Source: Lucifuga dentata (Eukaryota; Chordata; Actinopteri; Ophidiiformes; Bythitidae). From it: 64,000 nt of DNA. The DNA lies in NCBI GenBank assembly GCA_014773175.1, contig VXCM01003604.1:21716-85715 (forward strand). Direction: 5' to 3'. The notes beneath the pieces were generated by a model. The model ran no database searches, was not told where the DNA came from, and was given only the letters and a program-made list of their open reading frames with translations. This document shows, piece after piece, positions 38,730 through 51,429 of the stretch. The position numbers and the translations under genes were made by a program. Numbering within the stretch: position 1 is the first letter of the stretch; every line of letters begins with the position of its first letter.

Positions 38730-40180
38730 AACCCTATTGAAACTGCTCAGATCAGACTTCATTCTGCACTAAAAGTATCTGGGCGGCAGAAACCGTAAAA
38801 GTTGCAGCTACAAAACTTGGCATACAGCTTCAAAAACTTCACCGCTATTCAGGCGACAAAAATGTAAACTGGTCAGCTTGAAGGTGGCGCTATAATAACA
38901 ACTTCAAAATTTTGGTGTATAATGGTTTATAACTTTTAAACTTTAAGTCTTAGAATCAAAATTATTTTTTTCTTGGGATTCATTGGATATATATGTATCT
39001 ATCCACATAGGCCACACCCACTTCAGCCTGATTAGATTTTCTGCCATTTTGAACAGTTTCCAAAGCCGTTTTTTTTTTTTTTTTTTTTGTATCTCCTCCT
39101 TTTAGCTTAATTATCACCAAAATTTGCATGTGGCATGTCTGGACCAAGCCAGAAAAAAGTACCGTTCTAGATTTTTTTTATTTTTTTGTCATTTTTCTAT
39201 AATTGGTTGACAAAGTTGTAGGCGTGGCTAATTTTACAACATCTGCTATAAAATCTGGTATATCTCCTGAAAGANGACAAAGTTGTAGGCGTGGCTAATT
39301 TTACAACATCTGCTATAAAATCTGGTATATCTCCTGAAAGAGTAAGTCCACTGTAACCAAACTTGGTAAACATGTTCACTAAACCAATCGGCAAAAAAAT
39401 GAGTCATCAATTGACCTGATGGGGGCTCTATAACACCCACAGTAAACTTTCATCAATAACTTCTGAATCGTAGATCATAGAATCAAAATTCTTTTTTCTC
39501 TGTATTTCTTGGGCTAAGATGCATCTATCCATGTAAGCCACGCCCATTTTCAATTCATAGCTTGTCCGCCATTTTGAATTTTTTTTGTAAAGTTTGATTT
39601 AAGAATTTTTTTTCTAAAATATTGTAAAAGCTACAGCAATGAAACATTACAGATTGCTCAAATCTCACCCACTACTCAGGAAAATTAAATTACACAGATT
39701 GGCCTGAAGGTGGCCAATCTGTGTAATTTAATAAGCATGTTTACATTTTGGCCTATAACTATTGAACTGTCAGTCATAGGATCAAAATTATTTTTTCCCT
39801 GCATTTCTTGGGTCTATATGCATCCAACAGCATAGTCCAACCTCTTCCCCCAACTAGACTGTCTGCCATTTTGATTTTTGTCCAAAACTATTTTTTCGTT
39901 ACTCTTCCTATAATTTTGATTCAATAGACAAGCTTTATACAATGTCTAAACTAAGCTGGAAAAAAGTTACTTCTTCATTTTTTGACCTTCTGTACCTTTT
40001 TGTGACAATTGGCTGCCAAATTTTAGTGGGCATGGCTTATTCAACAAAAACTGTGAAATCTCATGAATGATTAGGTCTATGCCACCAAACTTGGTGAGTA
40101 TCTGCATAACGACTTCTGCAAAAACAGAATAATTTGTCGTACGTGGTCGGACACCGCTTACTGCCGTTTGCGGCTATATT
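38730..40180 (+). repeat. Unclassified dispersed repeat with internal units, copy 1
   Basis: Contains recurrent sub-blocks: GAAGGTGGCGCTATAATAA, AGAATCAAAATTATTTTTT, TATCTATCCACATAGGCCAC, TTTCTGCCATTTTGAA, GACCAAGCCAGAAAAAAGTA, CAAAGTTGTAGGCGTGGC. Several recur two or three times within the copy, and the whole series recurs at 44545-45095 and 50813-51010. It ends TTGCGGCTATATTTATA. N at 39275 joins an assembly duplication (39209-39274 = 39276-39341). No transposase frame seen. Confidence 0.7.
39684..39732. repeat. Perfect 21-bp palindrome with 7-base loop
   Basis: ATTAAATTACACAGATTGGCC is followed by TGAAGGT and its exact reverse complement. In related copies the right arm is instead CGCTATAATAAG, so the arm looks copied from the left by template switching. 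Confidence 0.85.
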
Positions 40181-42199
40181 TATATTTTGTTTCTATTTTA
40201 GGTCAACAAGCACACTTTTACTTCTAGTTCTCCCTTGTTTTATGATAATATTTGAAACATTTTAATAGCTCTCTCTGTCTTCTGTTTGTTCATTAATGTT
40301 GTGTGCTGTTGATGCAAATTTAGTGTGTATTTCTCCACTGTTTTGGTGGTAAATTTCTCTTCATGTCCATTTTCACAAGATTGTTCCATCAGTATGTCAT
40401 GATTTATTCAGTTTTGTTGCTCTGAATTTCTCTTTTTAGCATAAATACTGATTTAGCCCCGAATTAATTCATTCACAACACCTGTGCTTGCAATTTTAGA
40501 TAGTAGTTAAGGTACAGTCAACAGAAACNTTCATTCACAACACCTGTGCTTGCAATTTTAGATAGTAGTTAAGGTACAGTCAACAGAAACGCAAAACTTC
40601 CTGCTTGCCTTTCACAATAAAAGCCTCACAATGTTTCACAATAGAATCCATTCCTTGGAGGGCTTTTATTATGGAACGCATACAGGAAGTGCCGTGTTTT
40701 ATTAACAGTAGTTTTACTCTTTTTCGTGATAAATCATATGTAATCAATTACTTGTAGTTTTATAACACTAAAACTCTAAATCCTCAATTTCTCTCTACCT
40801 CTTTGTTGTTTCCACACTTTAACTTCATCAAAGCAAGTTTATTTGTGATATTTCGGTTTTACACCAACTTGAACGCATTTGCTGCTGGCCCCGCCCTTCC
40901 GGTAGACCTGACTGGCGGTATGGACTAAACCAACACAGTCAAGCATATACATAGATCAATAAACTTACTCAAATACATTTACAATTTATCCAGCTCTGGT
41001 GAGATTTATTTTTATTTAATTTTACTTAGATTTATTTTTATTAGAGTTGATCACTAGTTTGAATGTGAGTTTTGTGAAAAAGTTCTTGTTAATAAGTTAT
41101 GGTAGGGCCCAACCACATAAAAACAGCTTGTATGGCAGCTTTATCGCTCCGTTCACCTAGCTTGTCTGAACAGGTAGGATGTATGCTTCACATCACTTTG
41201 CTGCTGGCTGTTTAGTTTTAGCATGTATGGTCTTGGTCATGATGCCGTTGTGGTTGTGTGGTTATAGAACTCTGAAATTGTTGTTTCAATTAGTCAGTTA
41301 TTTGTTTGAGTTGCCGTGTTTAGTCTTGATTGACATGCGTGCTAATGTTAGCATGCTTGCAGGTCAGTTGCGGCTTTGTTAGTCGCTGCTGTGTGGGTGT
41401 TAGCATGTTTAGCAGCGTGCTAACAGCTTTAATATTGTTTGTTGGGCTGCTGGTCTGTATCGCTGTTTTTGCTTGGCGGTTTGAAAATGTTTTAAATGCT
41501 GTTGTGACGCGCCATGACCAACAGGTGGAACTCATCAGATCGTCACCAAAGGTAGGAAACTTTTTATTTTAAGTCTTTTTGCTGTATCGCTGCTGCTTGT
41601 ATGTTAACATGTTGCAATGCTTTTGTGCTTCATGCTAAGCTGGGCATGGTTTTAATATTGCAAATGAGTTGTGTTGCTGCTGGCAAATTATGAGCAGTAA
41701 AAATTCCGTTTTAAGCTGTTAATGGCTGAATTGAAATGATGGCGTGTGTTGGTGCTGGTCATGATGCCATGTGGTTGTGTGATTGAACTCTGAAATTGGT
41801 TTTAGTCAGTTATTTGAGTTGATGTGTTGAGTCTTGCTAATGTTAGCAAACTTGTTGGTGCTTGCAGGTAATTTGTGGCTTTGTTACTGTTGTTAAGCTA
41901 GTTGTTGGGAAAGCCGAAAGGAAAAGAAGAAGAAGCTAGTTGTTGCTGTGGGTGGTCGTATGCTTAGCTATGTGCTAACAGCTTTAGCCAGCTGTTGGTA
42001 CTGCATGTTTAGCAGGTGTTGGCATGGCTTGTTACTGCTGAGATGTTAGCGTGGATGCCACAATATGTTATGCTGCGTGTTTTACTTGAGCTACATGTGT
42101 TGTGGTGCTACTACACACTCCCTACAGTTCAAACCTGAGGAACAGCACCACAATATGGTGACAACTTTAATTCTTATGCTTAACATATATGTTGGGTAG

Positions 42200-42385
42200 A
42201 ATAGATTTGCATTTGGACAATTTCATTTCTGACAAATTTCTCGCATTTTGTGGCTCAATTTCTCATTTTGTGGCTCAATTTATCACTTTTGGCATTTCTC
42301 TCATGGATGAATTTCTTGCATTTGATGGAGGAATTTCATTTGGACAAATTTCTCACATTTTATGGATGAATTTCTTGCACAACCA
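42200..42385. repeat. Imperfect minisatellite (ATTTCTCGCATTTTATGGA-like), block 1
   Basis: Variants of TTTCTCGCATTTTGTGGCTC and ATTTCTCTCATGGATGAA repeat every 20-30 bases. Confidence 0.6.
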
Positions 42386-43059
42386 CCTGTGGGAAGAAAG
42401 CATCAGCCTCAGTGGAGATGATGGTAAGTTGATATTTAATCAGTTAATGGTCAAATGTGTCTTGATAGGGACTACAGATGACAATTAGCTCTAATCTAAT
42501 TCTGGTACAATACATTAAATGGCAACATTATGGTTAGCATTGTACACTTTCCCTTTTAAATAAATGTAATAATGTTTAATGGCTAATGTTACTTATAGTG
42601 GCAAGTTTAAGTCTTAAAATGACTTAAACTTGGAGTGGCCAAAATTAGTAGCTAATGCTACTGGCAGCACAAAAATACAACTCCACACTATGTACACATA
42701 GTTGAAGCCTCCTGATCCACCTGTTGGATGGCAGCTACCTACATGACTGACTACATGATGTCATCCTGTTTGGTATTGGCTACCTGCATGACGACATCAC
42801 CGATTGTTAATAATGGTAAGTCAACTATAATACACTTAAGTTTAAAATGATCTCGTTCCATCAACACATGTCCTTATGAATTTCTGTGTTTAATATCTTT
42901 CAGACTGAGTTACTTGATCCAGCAGAGGCCAGTTTCCTGGACTTCCTATGGTGGGAACTACCAACAAGATGTGCAGCCACACAAGCAAGGCCATAATGGT
43001 AAGTGATCTATTCCATATAATGTATAAGATGTTTGATCTTTGAATGAATTTGTTGTTTT

Positions 43060-43265
43060 ATGGCTCAATTTCTTGCATTTTATGGTTCAATTTCCTTGCG
43101 TGGCTCAATTTTTTTTTTTTTTTTTNATTTTTTTTTTTTTTTATTTCTCTCATGGATGAATTTCTCGCATTTTATGGAGGAACTTCTCGCATTTGACATT
43201 TCTCTCCTGGATAAATTTCTTCCATGGATGATTTTTCTCCCAATTTATGGATGCATTTCTCTCAT
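43060..43265. repeat. Imperfect minisatellite, block 2
   Basis: Same words as block 1 (CATTTTATGGAGGAACTTCT; ATTTCTCTCATGGATGAA), interrupted by a poly-T run with an N at 43125. Confidence 0.6.
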
Positions 43266-44544
43266 TTAATGGACAGAAATGACGTGGCCCAACTTGGCAG
43301 CTATTAAAAATAATTAAAACTTCAACTACTTTACAACTGACTTGGAAAAAAATTGGCAGTAAATAATGACATTGATGTATAATCCAAAAAACTGAAATTG
43401 GCAAATTTTGGTGAAAATCTGAATTGTGATCCAGGATGGCAAGTAATGTTAATTAGTCCAAATTAATGCCTCCCAAAATCCAACCCCACGTCCTCGCCAT
43501 GGGAGGTGGAAACAGGCAAAGTACAGGCTTGCCAGACAAGGTGAGTTGTAGCAGGTAGCTTACCTTGCTACCCAGTTGCTATGGTTGCCATAGAGACCTG
43601 TCTGGATTCACCTGGAAATGTTCTGGTGAAACTGAGTGGGCCAAACCCATCCAGTGGATAAAGACTGATACTTTTGTTTGTGCAGAAATTACTTTTTTTT
43701 TTTTCCAGTGTTGTAGATAAACTGATTTTTGCACTATAATTTATTGGCATAAAATTGTCAGCCTTGTGGCTCATTTGTTTTAAGATACTCAGCAGTGGCA
43801 TCCCAAACAATGCTAAACTCTTCTAAAATTTCGACATTTATGGAACAAATGTATGGACAATGTCAAAACAGGCCACATGCACTTTGTGTTTTTTATATCA
43901 ACTAGTAACCTGTCATCCAGAACTTGCTTGCTGTTTTGCAGAGAATCATTCTTGCTTCTCAAGCTGCAAAATGTTAGATTTCAGCTTTCCAGGCTGACTT
44001 GGTGTGCTTACATTAGAGGCGCTTTAACATCAGCAGCAGCCTGAGCTTTATGTTGCCTGTAGGATGTTGCAGCAAGCTCATACCAAACTCCTGTGGTGTA
44101 TCATGGTAATGCATCCATTCTGATCATGGAAGTACCAGGTTCAAGTCTTGGCAGGAGTCTGTTTATTGTCTTGGCAACATTTCTTAATTTACCAAAGTAC
44201 AAATGTGGCTTGAGGGATTTTTTTTTTTAAGATGTTGTAGAAATAAAATTGTCCAGTTTAGAAAATCATGATNTTGAGGGATTTTTTTTTTTAAGATGTT
44301 GTAGAAATAAAATTGTCCAGTTTAGAAAATCATGATGCAACAGCAGTATTTGCAGAACTAACAAGGAAGATCTGGATCATGGTAAAATATATACTTTGTG
44401 TAGAATGTAATGGTATAGTACCTTTTTTGAGTGACACGGTGTGCTCTGTAAGAACTAACCCAGATTGACTGAAGATTGCCTCCATTATAAAGGAATAGTA
44501 TATGTTGGCTACAACTCCCCACAGCAATGTCAGTTAGCTACAAA

Positions 44545-45095
44545 AACTTCAGCACTACTCAGGCGACAAATGTAAATCGATCGGCCTGAAGGTGGCGCTA
44601 TAATAAGAAATTCAAAATTTTTGCATATATTGGCCTACAACTTGAACCATAAGTCCTAGAATCAAAATTCTTTTTACCTTTGATTGGAACTATACGCGTC
44701 TATCCATAGACTGCACCCATTTATGCCTGACTAGATTTTCTGCCATTTTGAATTGTGCCTGAAACAGTTTTTTCGTATGTCCTCCTCAAGTTTTGACTCA
44801 ATCATCACCAAAATTTGCAATATATGTTTGGACCAAGCTGCAAAAAAGTACCATTTTAGATTTTTTGATATTCTTTACCGCCATGCTGCAATTGGCTGAC
44901 AAAGTTGTAGGCATGGCTAATTTTACAAAATGTGATATCTCCTGAAGAAATTAGTCTAATGTAACCAAACTTGGTGGATAATGTTTGTTAAACACGTCTG
45001 GGGAAAAAAAAGAGTCATCAACTCATCGAAATTCTTTTTCCCTGGATCAATATGCATCCAGTGGTGTATTCCAACCTCTTCCCCCATGACTAGAT
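44545..45095 (+). repeat. Unclassified dispersed repeat, copy 2, left part
   Basis: Matches copy 1 in order: GGCCTGAAGGTGGCGCTATAAT, AGAATCAAAATTCTTTTT, CTGACAAAGTTGTAGGC, CCAACCTCTTCCCCCA. It stops where the 22-bp satellite begins and resumes after it at 50813. Confidence 0.7.
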
Positions 45096-46028
45096 ATAGT
45101 CTTACAATACACTTACTATAGCCTTATTATAAACTTACTATAGTCTTGTTACACACTTACTATAGTATTACTATACACTTAAAATAGCCTTACTATAGAC
45201 TTGCTATACACTTATGATAGGCTTAGAAAACAATTACTATAGTCTTTCTGTGGTCTTGCCCTTACTTTAGCCTTCCTATACACTTAATATAGTCTTACTA
45301 TACAATTACCTATTGTGCACGTAATATAGTTTTACTGTACTTACTATAGTCTTCCTATACACTTAATGTAGTCTTACTATAATCTTACATACTGTACTAT
45401 ATTACTATAATCAACATGCTATAGTCTTTTATTATAGCCTTGCTGTACCCTTAATGTAGTATTACTATACACTTACTATAGTCTTATTATACACTTACAA
45501 AATTTTATGTATGCACTTACTATAATCTTACTATACATTATATAGTCTTACTGTACACTTACTACAGTTTTTCTATGCACTTAATATACACTTCCTATAC
45601 ACTTAATATAGTCTTACTATAGAATTACTACAGTGTTATTATAGTAATAAAGACTTACTATAGTCTTCCTATACACTTAATGTAGTCTTACTATACTTAG
45701 TATGATCTTACTACATTCTTACTGTAGTCTTATTATAAATTTAGTATAATCTTACTATATACTTACGACAGTCTTACTTTACACTGCTATATCCTACAGT
45801 AGTACACACTTACTATAATCTTACTACACACTTCCTATAGTCTTAGTATACACTTATTATACACTTACTATAATACTAGACTGTGTATAAAAAGACTATA
45901 GTAAATGTACTGTATATTAAGACTATAGTAAATGCATAGTAAGACTACAGTAAGTGTATAAAAAGACTATTAAGTGTATAAAAACACTAAGTGTATAGTA
46001 AGACTATATTAAGTGTATAGTAAGACAG
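45096..46028. repeat. 22-bp satellite, left segment with orientation switch
   Basis: Units of the type CTTACTATACACTTACTATAGT up to about 45880, then the reverse complement (AGTAAGTGTATAAAAAGACTAT) from about 45890. It is therefore an inverted arrangement with arms of several hundred bases. Confidence 0.9.
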
Positions 46029-46701
46029 TAGTAGTAATAATAATGATAACTTTATTTATATAGCACCTTTAAAAACAGACTTTACAAAGTGTTTTCACAG
46101 ACAAACCAATACAATATAACAGCAGAAAGCCAAACAGACAGGCAAAGCAAGAGCAGGACAAAATTCAGATAAAGTTCAATTAAACTACCAATAAAACAAG
46201 GACACAAATGATAAACAAGGGAATAGGTAAAAACTAATATAGAAAATAAAAAGTAAAAAAATTAAATAAAAGCCAATAAAACACTAATAAATGAATAAAT
46301 AAGTAAATAAACAACAAATACATAAATATAGATAAAACAATAAAAAGGACAATAGAAGAACGACATCACATAAAAGCAAGTCTATAAAAATCAGTTTTAA
46401 GAGATTTAAAAGAAGGCACTGAATCTGAGCCTTTTCTCCTCAGGCAGGTCGTTGCAAAGTTGATGGGCCCTGATGGCAAAAGCACGGTCACCTTTGGATT
46501 TCAGCCTTGTCATTGGAACAGCCACAAGGGTCCCACCAGAGGATCTAAGGGTGTGAACTGGCTCATATGGAGTCAACATTTCAGTAATGTAAGACAGAGC
46601 CAGACTCAGGTGTGCTTTAAAAATGATTAATAACATCTTAAAATCAATTCTAAATCAAACGGAGCCAGTGGAGGGAAGCCAGGATTGGAGTAATGTGATG
46701 T
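46029..46701 (-). mobile_element. LINE 3' fragment inserted in the satellite
   Basis: The minus-strand frame 46636-46406 contains VPMTRLKSKGDRAFAIRAHQ...NDLPEEKR, the usual end of reverse-transcriptase ORFs in fish L2/Rex-type LINEs. The 3' tail, read on minus, is ...GGTGCTATATAAATAAAGTT followed by ATT repeats. Only the last part of the element is present, a typical 5'-truncated insertion. Confidence 0.8.
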
Positions 46702-49700
46702 ATAGTAAGACTGTACGTAAGTAAGTCTATAAGTAAGTAAGTGCATAGTAAGACTAGAGTAGGTGCATAGTAAGAGTATAAAAAGAACATAGTGTAAGTG
46801 TATAGTAAGACTATATTAAGTCTATAGTAAGGCTATAGTAAGCATTTAAAAAATTAAAGTGTATAGTAAAACTATAGTACGTGTATAATAAGACTATATT
46901 AAGTGTATAAAAAGACTTGTAATTGTATAGTAAGTGTATAATAAGGCTATCTTAACTGTATAAAAAGAGTATAGCAAGTGTATAAAAAGACCAAAGTAAG
47001 TGTATGAAAAGACTATAGTAAATGTGCAGTAAGCATATAGTAAGACAATAGTAGGTGTATAAAAAGACTACAGTACTATAGTAAGTGTATGGTAAGACTA
47101 TAGTAAGCATATAAAAAGACTATAGTAAGTGTGTATTAACACTATAGTAAGTGTATAGCAAGGCTATCGTAACTGTATAAAAAGACAATAGTACGTGTAT
47201 ACTAAGACTATAGTAAATGTGTAGTAAGTGTATAGTAAGACAGTAATAGGTGTATAAAAAGACTACAGTAAGTGTGTAGTAAGACTATATTAAGTGTATA
47301 CTAAGATGATAGTAAGTGTATACAAAGACTATAGTAAGTGTATAGTCTTACTATACACTTACTATGGTTTTACTACACAATTACTATAGTCAATTTTATA
47401 CACTTACTATAAGACCATAGTAAGTGTATAAAAAGACTTTAGTAAGTGTATAAAATGACTATCGTAAGTTTATAAATACACCATAATAAGTGTAAAGTAA
47501 AACTATACTAAGTGTAAAAAAAAACTACAGTAAGTGTATATTAAGACTATATTAAGTGTATAGTAAGACGATAGAAAGTGTATAAAAAGACTACAGTAAG
47601 TGTAATAATACTATAGTAAGAGCATAGTAAGACTGTAATAGGTGTATAAAAAGACTATAATAAGTGTATAGTAAGACTATAGTAAGTGCAAAGTAAGACT
47701 ATAGTAAGTATATAAAAATACTATAGTAAGAGCATAGTAAGACTGTAATAGGTGTATAAAAAGACTATAGTAAGTGTATAGTAAGACTATAGTAAGTGCA
47801 TAGTAAGACGATAATAAGTGTATAAAAAGACTATAGTAAGTGTAGTAAGACTATAGTAAGTATAGTAAGACTATAGTATATGTATAGTAAGTCTATAGTA
47901 AGTGCATAAAAAAGACTATAATAGGTGTATAAAAAGACTATAGTAAATGTATAATAAGACTATAGTAAGACTATAGTAAGACTATAGTAAGTGTTTTGTA
48001 AGACAATACTAAGTGTATAGTATGACTATAGTAAGTATATAACAAGACAATACTAAGTGAGTAATAAGACTATAGTAAGTGTATAGCAAGTCTATAGTAA
48101 GTATATGAAAGGACTACAGTAAGTGTTTAGTAAGACTATAGTAAGTGTATAGTAAGACTATAGTAAGTATATAAAAGGACTGTAGTGTTTAGTAAGACTA
48201 TATTAAGGGTATCGTAAGACAGTACAAAGTATACAAAAACACCATAGTAAGTGTATAGTAAGACTATAGTAAGTATATAAAAAGACTATAATAAGTGTAT
48301 CGTAAGACTATAGTAAGTATATAAAAGGACTATAGTAAGTGTTTAGTAAGACTATATTAAGACGATAGAAAGTGTATAAAAAGACTATAGTAAGTGTATA
48401 CTAAGACTATAGTAAGTCTATAATAGCTGTATAAAAAGACTATAGTAAGACTATAGTAAATGTATAGTAAAACTATAGTAAGTATATAAAAAGACTATAG
48501 TAAGTGTATAGTAAGACTATAGTAAGTGTATAAAAAGACTATAGTAAGTGTATATTAAGACTATAGTAAGTGTATAAAAATACTATAGTAAGTGTATACT
48601 AAGCCTATGGTAAGTGTATAGTAAGACTATAGTAAGTATATAAAAAGACAATAGTAAGTGTATAGTAAGACTATAGTAAGTATATAAAAAGACTATAGTA
48701 AGTGTATAGTAAAACTATAATAGGTGTATAAAAAGACTATAGTAAGTGTATAGCATGACTATAGTAAGCATATAGTAAGACTATAGTAAGTATATAAAAG
48801 GACTACAGTAAGTGTTTAGTAAGAATATAGTAAGTGTATACTAAGACTATAGTAAGTATATAAAAAGAGTAGTAAGTGTATACTAAGACTATAGTAAGTA
48901 TATAAAAAGAATATAGTAAGTGTATAAAAAGAATATAGTAAGTGTATAGTAAGACTATATTAAGGGTATAGTAAGACAATAGAAAATATATAATAATACT
49001 ATTGTAAGTGTATACTAAGACTATAGTAAGTGTTTAGTAAGACTATAGTATAAAAAGACTACAATAACTGTGTAGTAAAACCATAGTAAGTGTATAGTAA
49101 AACTATAGTAGGTGTATAAAAACACCATAGTAATTGTATAGTAAGACTATAGTAAGTGTATAGTAAGACTATAGTAAGTATATAAAAAGACTATAGTAAG
49201 TGTATAGTAACACTATATTAAGGTTATAGTAAGACGATAGAAAATGTAAAAAAAAAAAAATACTATAGTAAGTGTATACTAAGACTATAGTAAGTGTATA
49301 GTAAGACTATAGTAAATATATAAAAAGACTATAGTAAGTGTATAGTAAGACTATAGTAAGTATATAAAAAGACTATAGTAAGTGTATAGTAAGACTATAG
49401 TAAGTGTATAATAAGACTATAGTAAGTGTATAGTAAGACTATAGTAAGTATATAAAAGGACTACTGTAAGTGTTTAGTAAGAATATAGTAAGTGTATAGT
49501 AAGACTATAGTAATATATAAAAAGACTATAGTAAGTGTATAGTAAAACTATAGGAAGTATATAAAAGGACCATAATGTTTATTAAGACTATATTAAGGGT
49601 ATAGTAAGACGATAAAAAGTGTATAAAAAGACTATAGTAAGTGTATAGTAAGACTATAGTAAGTATAGAAAAAGAGTAGTAAGTGTATACTAAGACTATA

Positions 49701-50808
49701 GTAAGTATATAAAAAGAATATAGTAAGTGTATAGTAAGACTATAGTAAGTGTATAGTGAGACTATAGGAAGTGTTTAGTAAGACTATAGTATAAAAAGAC
49801 TACAATAACTGTGTAGTAAAACCATAGTAAGTGTATAGTAAAACTATAGTAGGTGTATAAAAAGACTATAGTAATTGTATAGTAAGACTATAGTAAGTGT
49901 ATAGTTAGACTATAGTAAGTGTATAAAAAGACTATAGAAGTGTATAGTAATACTATATTAAGTGTATAGTAAGACGATAGTAAGTGTATAAAAAAGACTA
50001 TAATAAGTGTATATTAAGACTATAATAACTGTATAGTAATACTATAGTAAGTGCATAGTAAGACTATAGTAAGACTATAGTAAGTATAGTAAGTGTATAG
50101 TAAGACTATAGTAGGTGTATAAAAAGACTGTTGTAACTATGTAGTAAAACCATAGTAAGTGTATAGTAAGACTATAGTAAGTGTATAAAAAGACTATAGT
50201 AAGTGTATAGTAAGACTATAGTAAGTATAGTAAGTGTATAGTAAGACTATAGTAGGTGTATAAAAAGACTGTTGTAACTATGTAGTAAAACCATAGTAAG
50301 TGTATAGTAAGACTATAGTAAGTGTATAAAAAGACTATAGTAAGTGTATAGTAAGACTATAGTAAGTGTATAAAAAGACTATAGTAATTGTATAGTAAGA
50401 CTATAGTAAATGTATAAAAAGACTATAGTAAGTGTATAAAAAGACAATAGTAAATGTATATTAAGACTATAATAAGTGTATAGTAATACTATAGTAAGTG
50501 CATAGTAAGACTATAGTAAGACTATAGTAAGTGTAGTAAGACTATAGTAAGTATAGTAAGTGTATAGTAAGACTATAGTAGGTGTATAAAAAGACTGTTG
50601 TAACTATGTAGTAAAACCATAGTAAGTGTATAGTAAGACTATAGTAAGTGTATAAAAAGACTATAGTAAGTGTATAGTAAGACTATAGTAAGTATAGTAA
50701 GACTATAGTAAGCCTATATTAAGTGTATAGTAAGACTATAGTAATTATAGTAAGACTATAGTAAATTTATATTAAGGCTATAGTAACACTATAGTAAGGC
50801 TATAGAAA
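46702..50808. repeat. 22-bp satellite, main segment
   Basis: Hundreds of units of AGTAAGTGTATAGTAAGACTAT and its variant AGTAAGTGTATAAAAAGACTAT, often alternating. A roughly 67-base block at 47344-47410 is inverted. Diagnostic variants recur: GACTGTTGTAACTATGTAG at 50126, 50267 and 50593, and GACTACAATAACTGTGTAG at about 49067 and 49798. These indicate longer duplicated blocks. The unit core CTTACTATAGTAAG is palindromic. Confidence 0.93.
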
Positions 50809-50812
50809 GTAC

Positions 50813-51010
50813 TACTGTTTTTCTGCAATTTCCTGTAAAATTTGACTGGGCGTAGATTAGTCAACAAAACCTGTGATATCTCATGAATTATTGGATGTAT
50901 TTTCACCAAACTTGGTCAATATCTGCGCACTCGACTTCTGCTAAAATGGAATCATTCGTCGAGTCATCGCACGTGCTTGGACCCTGCTTATTTACGCTTG
51001 CGGCTATATT
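50813..51010 (+). repeat. Unclassified dispersed repeat, copy 2, right part
   Basis: GATATCTCATGAATTATTGG, CACCAAACTTGGTCAATATC, CGACTTCTGCTAAAATGGAA and CTTGCGGCTATATTT match the last 180 bases of copy 1 (40000-40180). The satellite thus interrupts one repeat copy. Confidence 0.7.
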
Positions 51011-51183
51011 TTTACATTTATTAATTGTATTGTTATATGATAATCAATACAACACCATTAAGTTTTTTAATTTTGTTCATATTGTCTTGTACAGTATGTC
51101 ACAAAATTACCTTGAGGTATCATGATATTACTTTAAAGCTGTATCAACCACCAAGTAAAAAGTCTTCTAATTTTATTGTGCCT

Positions 51184-51326
51184 TATATTATTGGATTTTT
51201 TTGCATTTACTATAGCAAATTACTCTTTATAAGGCTTCATTTCTAAAACACAATGAAAGTGAGATTCCTGCTTGAAACAATCACAATATCAAACACAATT
51301 TAATACATTTAGTTAGATATAATATA
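51184..51326 (-). mobile_element. hAT-type MITE internal fragment, inverted relative to 52208-52350
   Basis: AATTACTCTTTATAAGGCTT, CAATGAAAGTGAGATTCCTG and AATATCAAACACAATT are the near-exact reverse complement of the interior of the element at 51932-52517. The ends of this copy were not found. Confidence 0.7.
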
Positions 51327-51381
51327 TGTGACGACAGTTTGCATCAGACCCAGCATAAAGTCCTTTTTTTTTTTTTTTTTN

Positions 51382-51427
<46 letters not shown>
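51382..51427. repeat. (GT)n microsatellite after poly-T/N
   Basis: Uninterrupted GT repeat adjoining a poly-T run with N at 51381. Confidence 0.95.

Positions 51428-51429
<2 letters not shown>

Larger units (their letters stand above)
40181..44544. other. Gene-free stretch with several repeat fragments
   Basis: Contains an assembly duplication (40468-40528 = 40530-40590). TTAGCATG/GCTAACAG-rich words occur at 41340-42060, and GGAAAGCCGAAAGGAAAAGA at about 41908. Two blocks of an imperfect minisatellite lie at 42200-42385 and 43060-43265. Another duplication flanks N 44273. A tRNA-like B-box (GGTTCAAGTCT) sits near 44131. Open frames are short and low-complexity; no gene recognised. Confidence 0.4.

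Noticed and set aside
45096..50808. CRISPR-like regular repeat array
   Set aside because: Repeats are directly adjacent without unique spacers, change orientation and occur in a vertebrate genome; it is a satellite.
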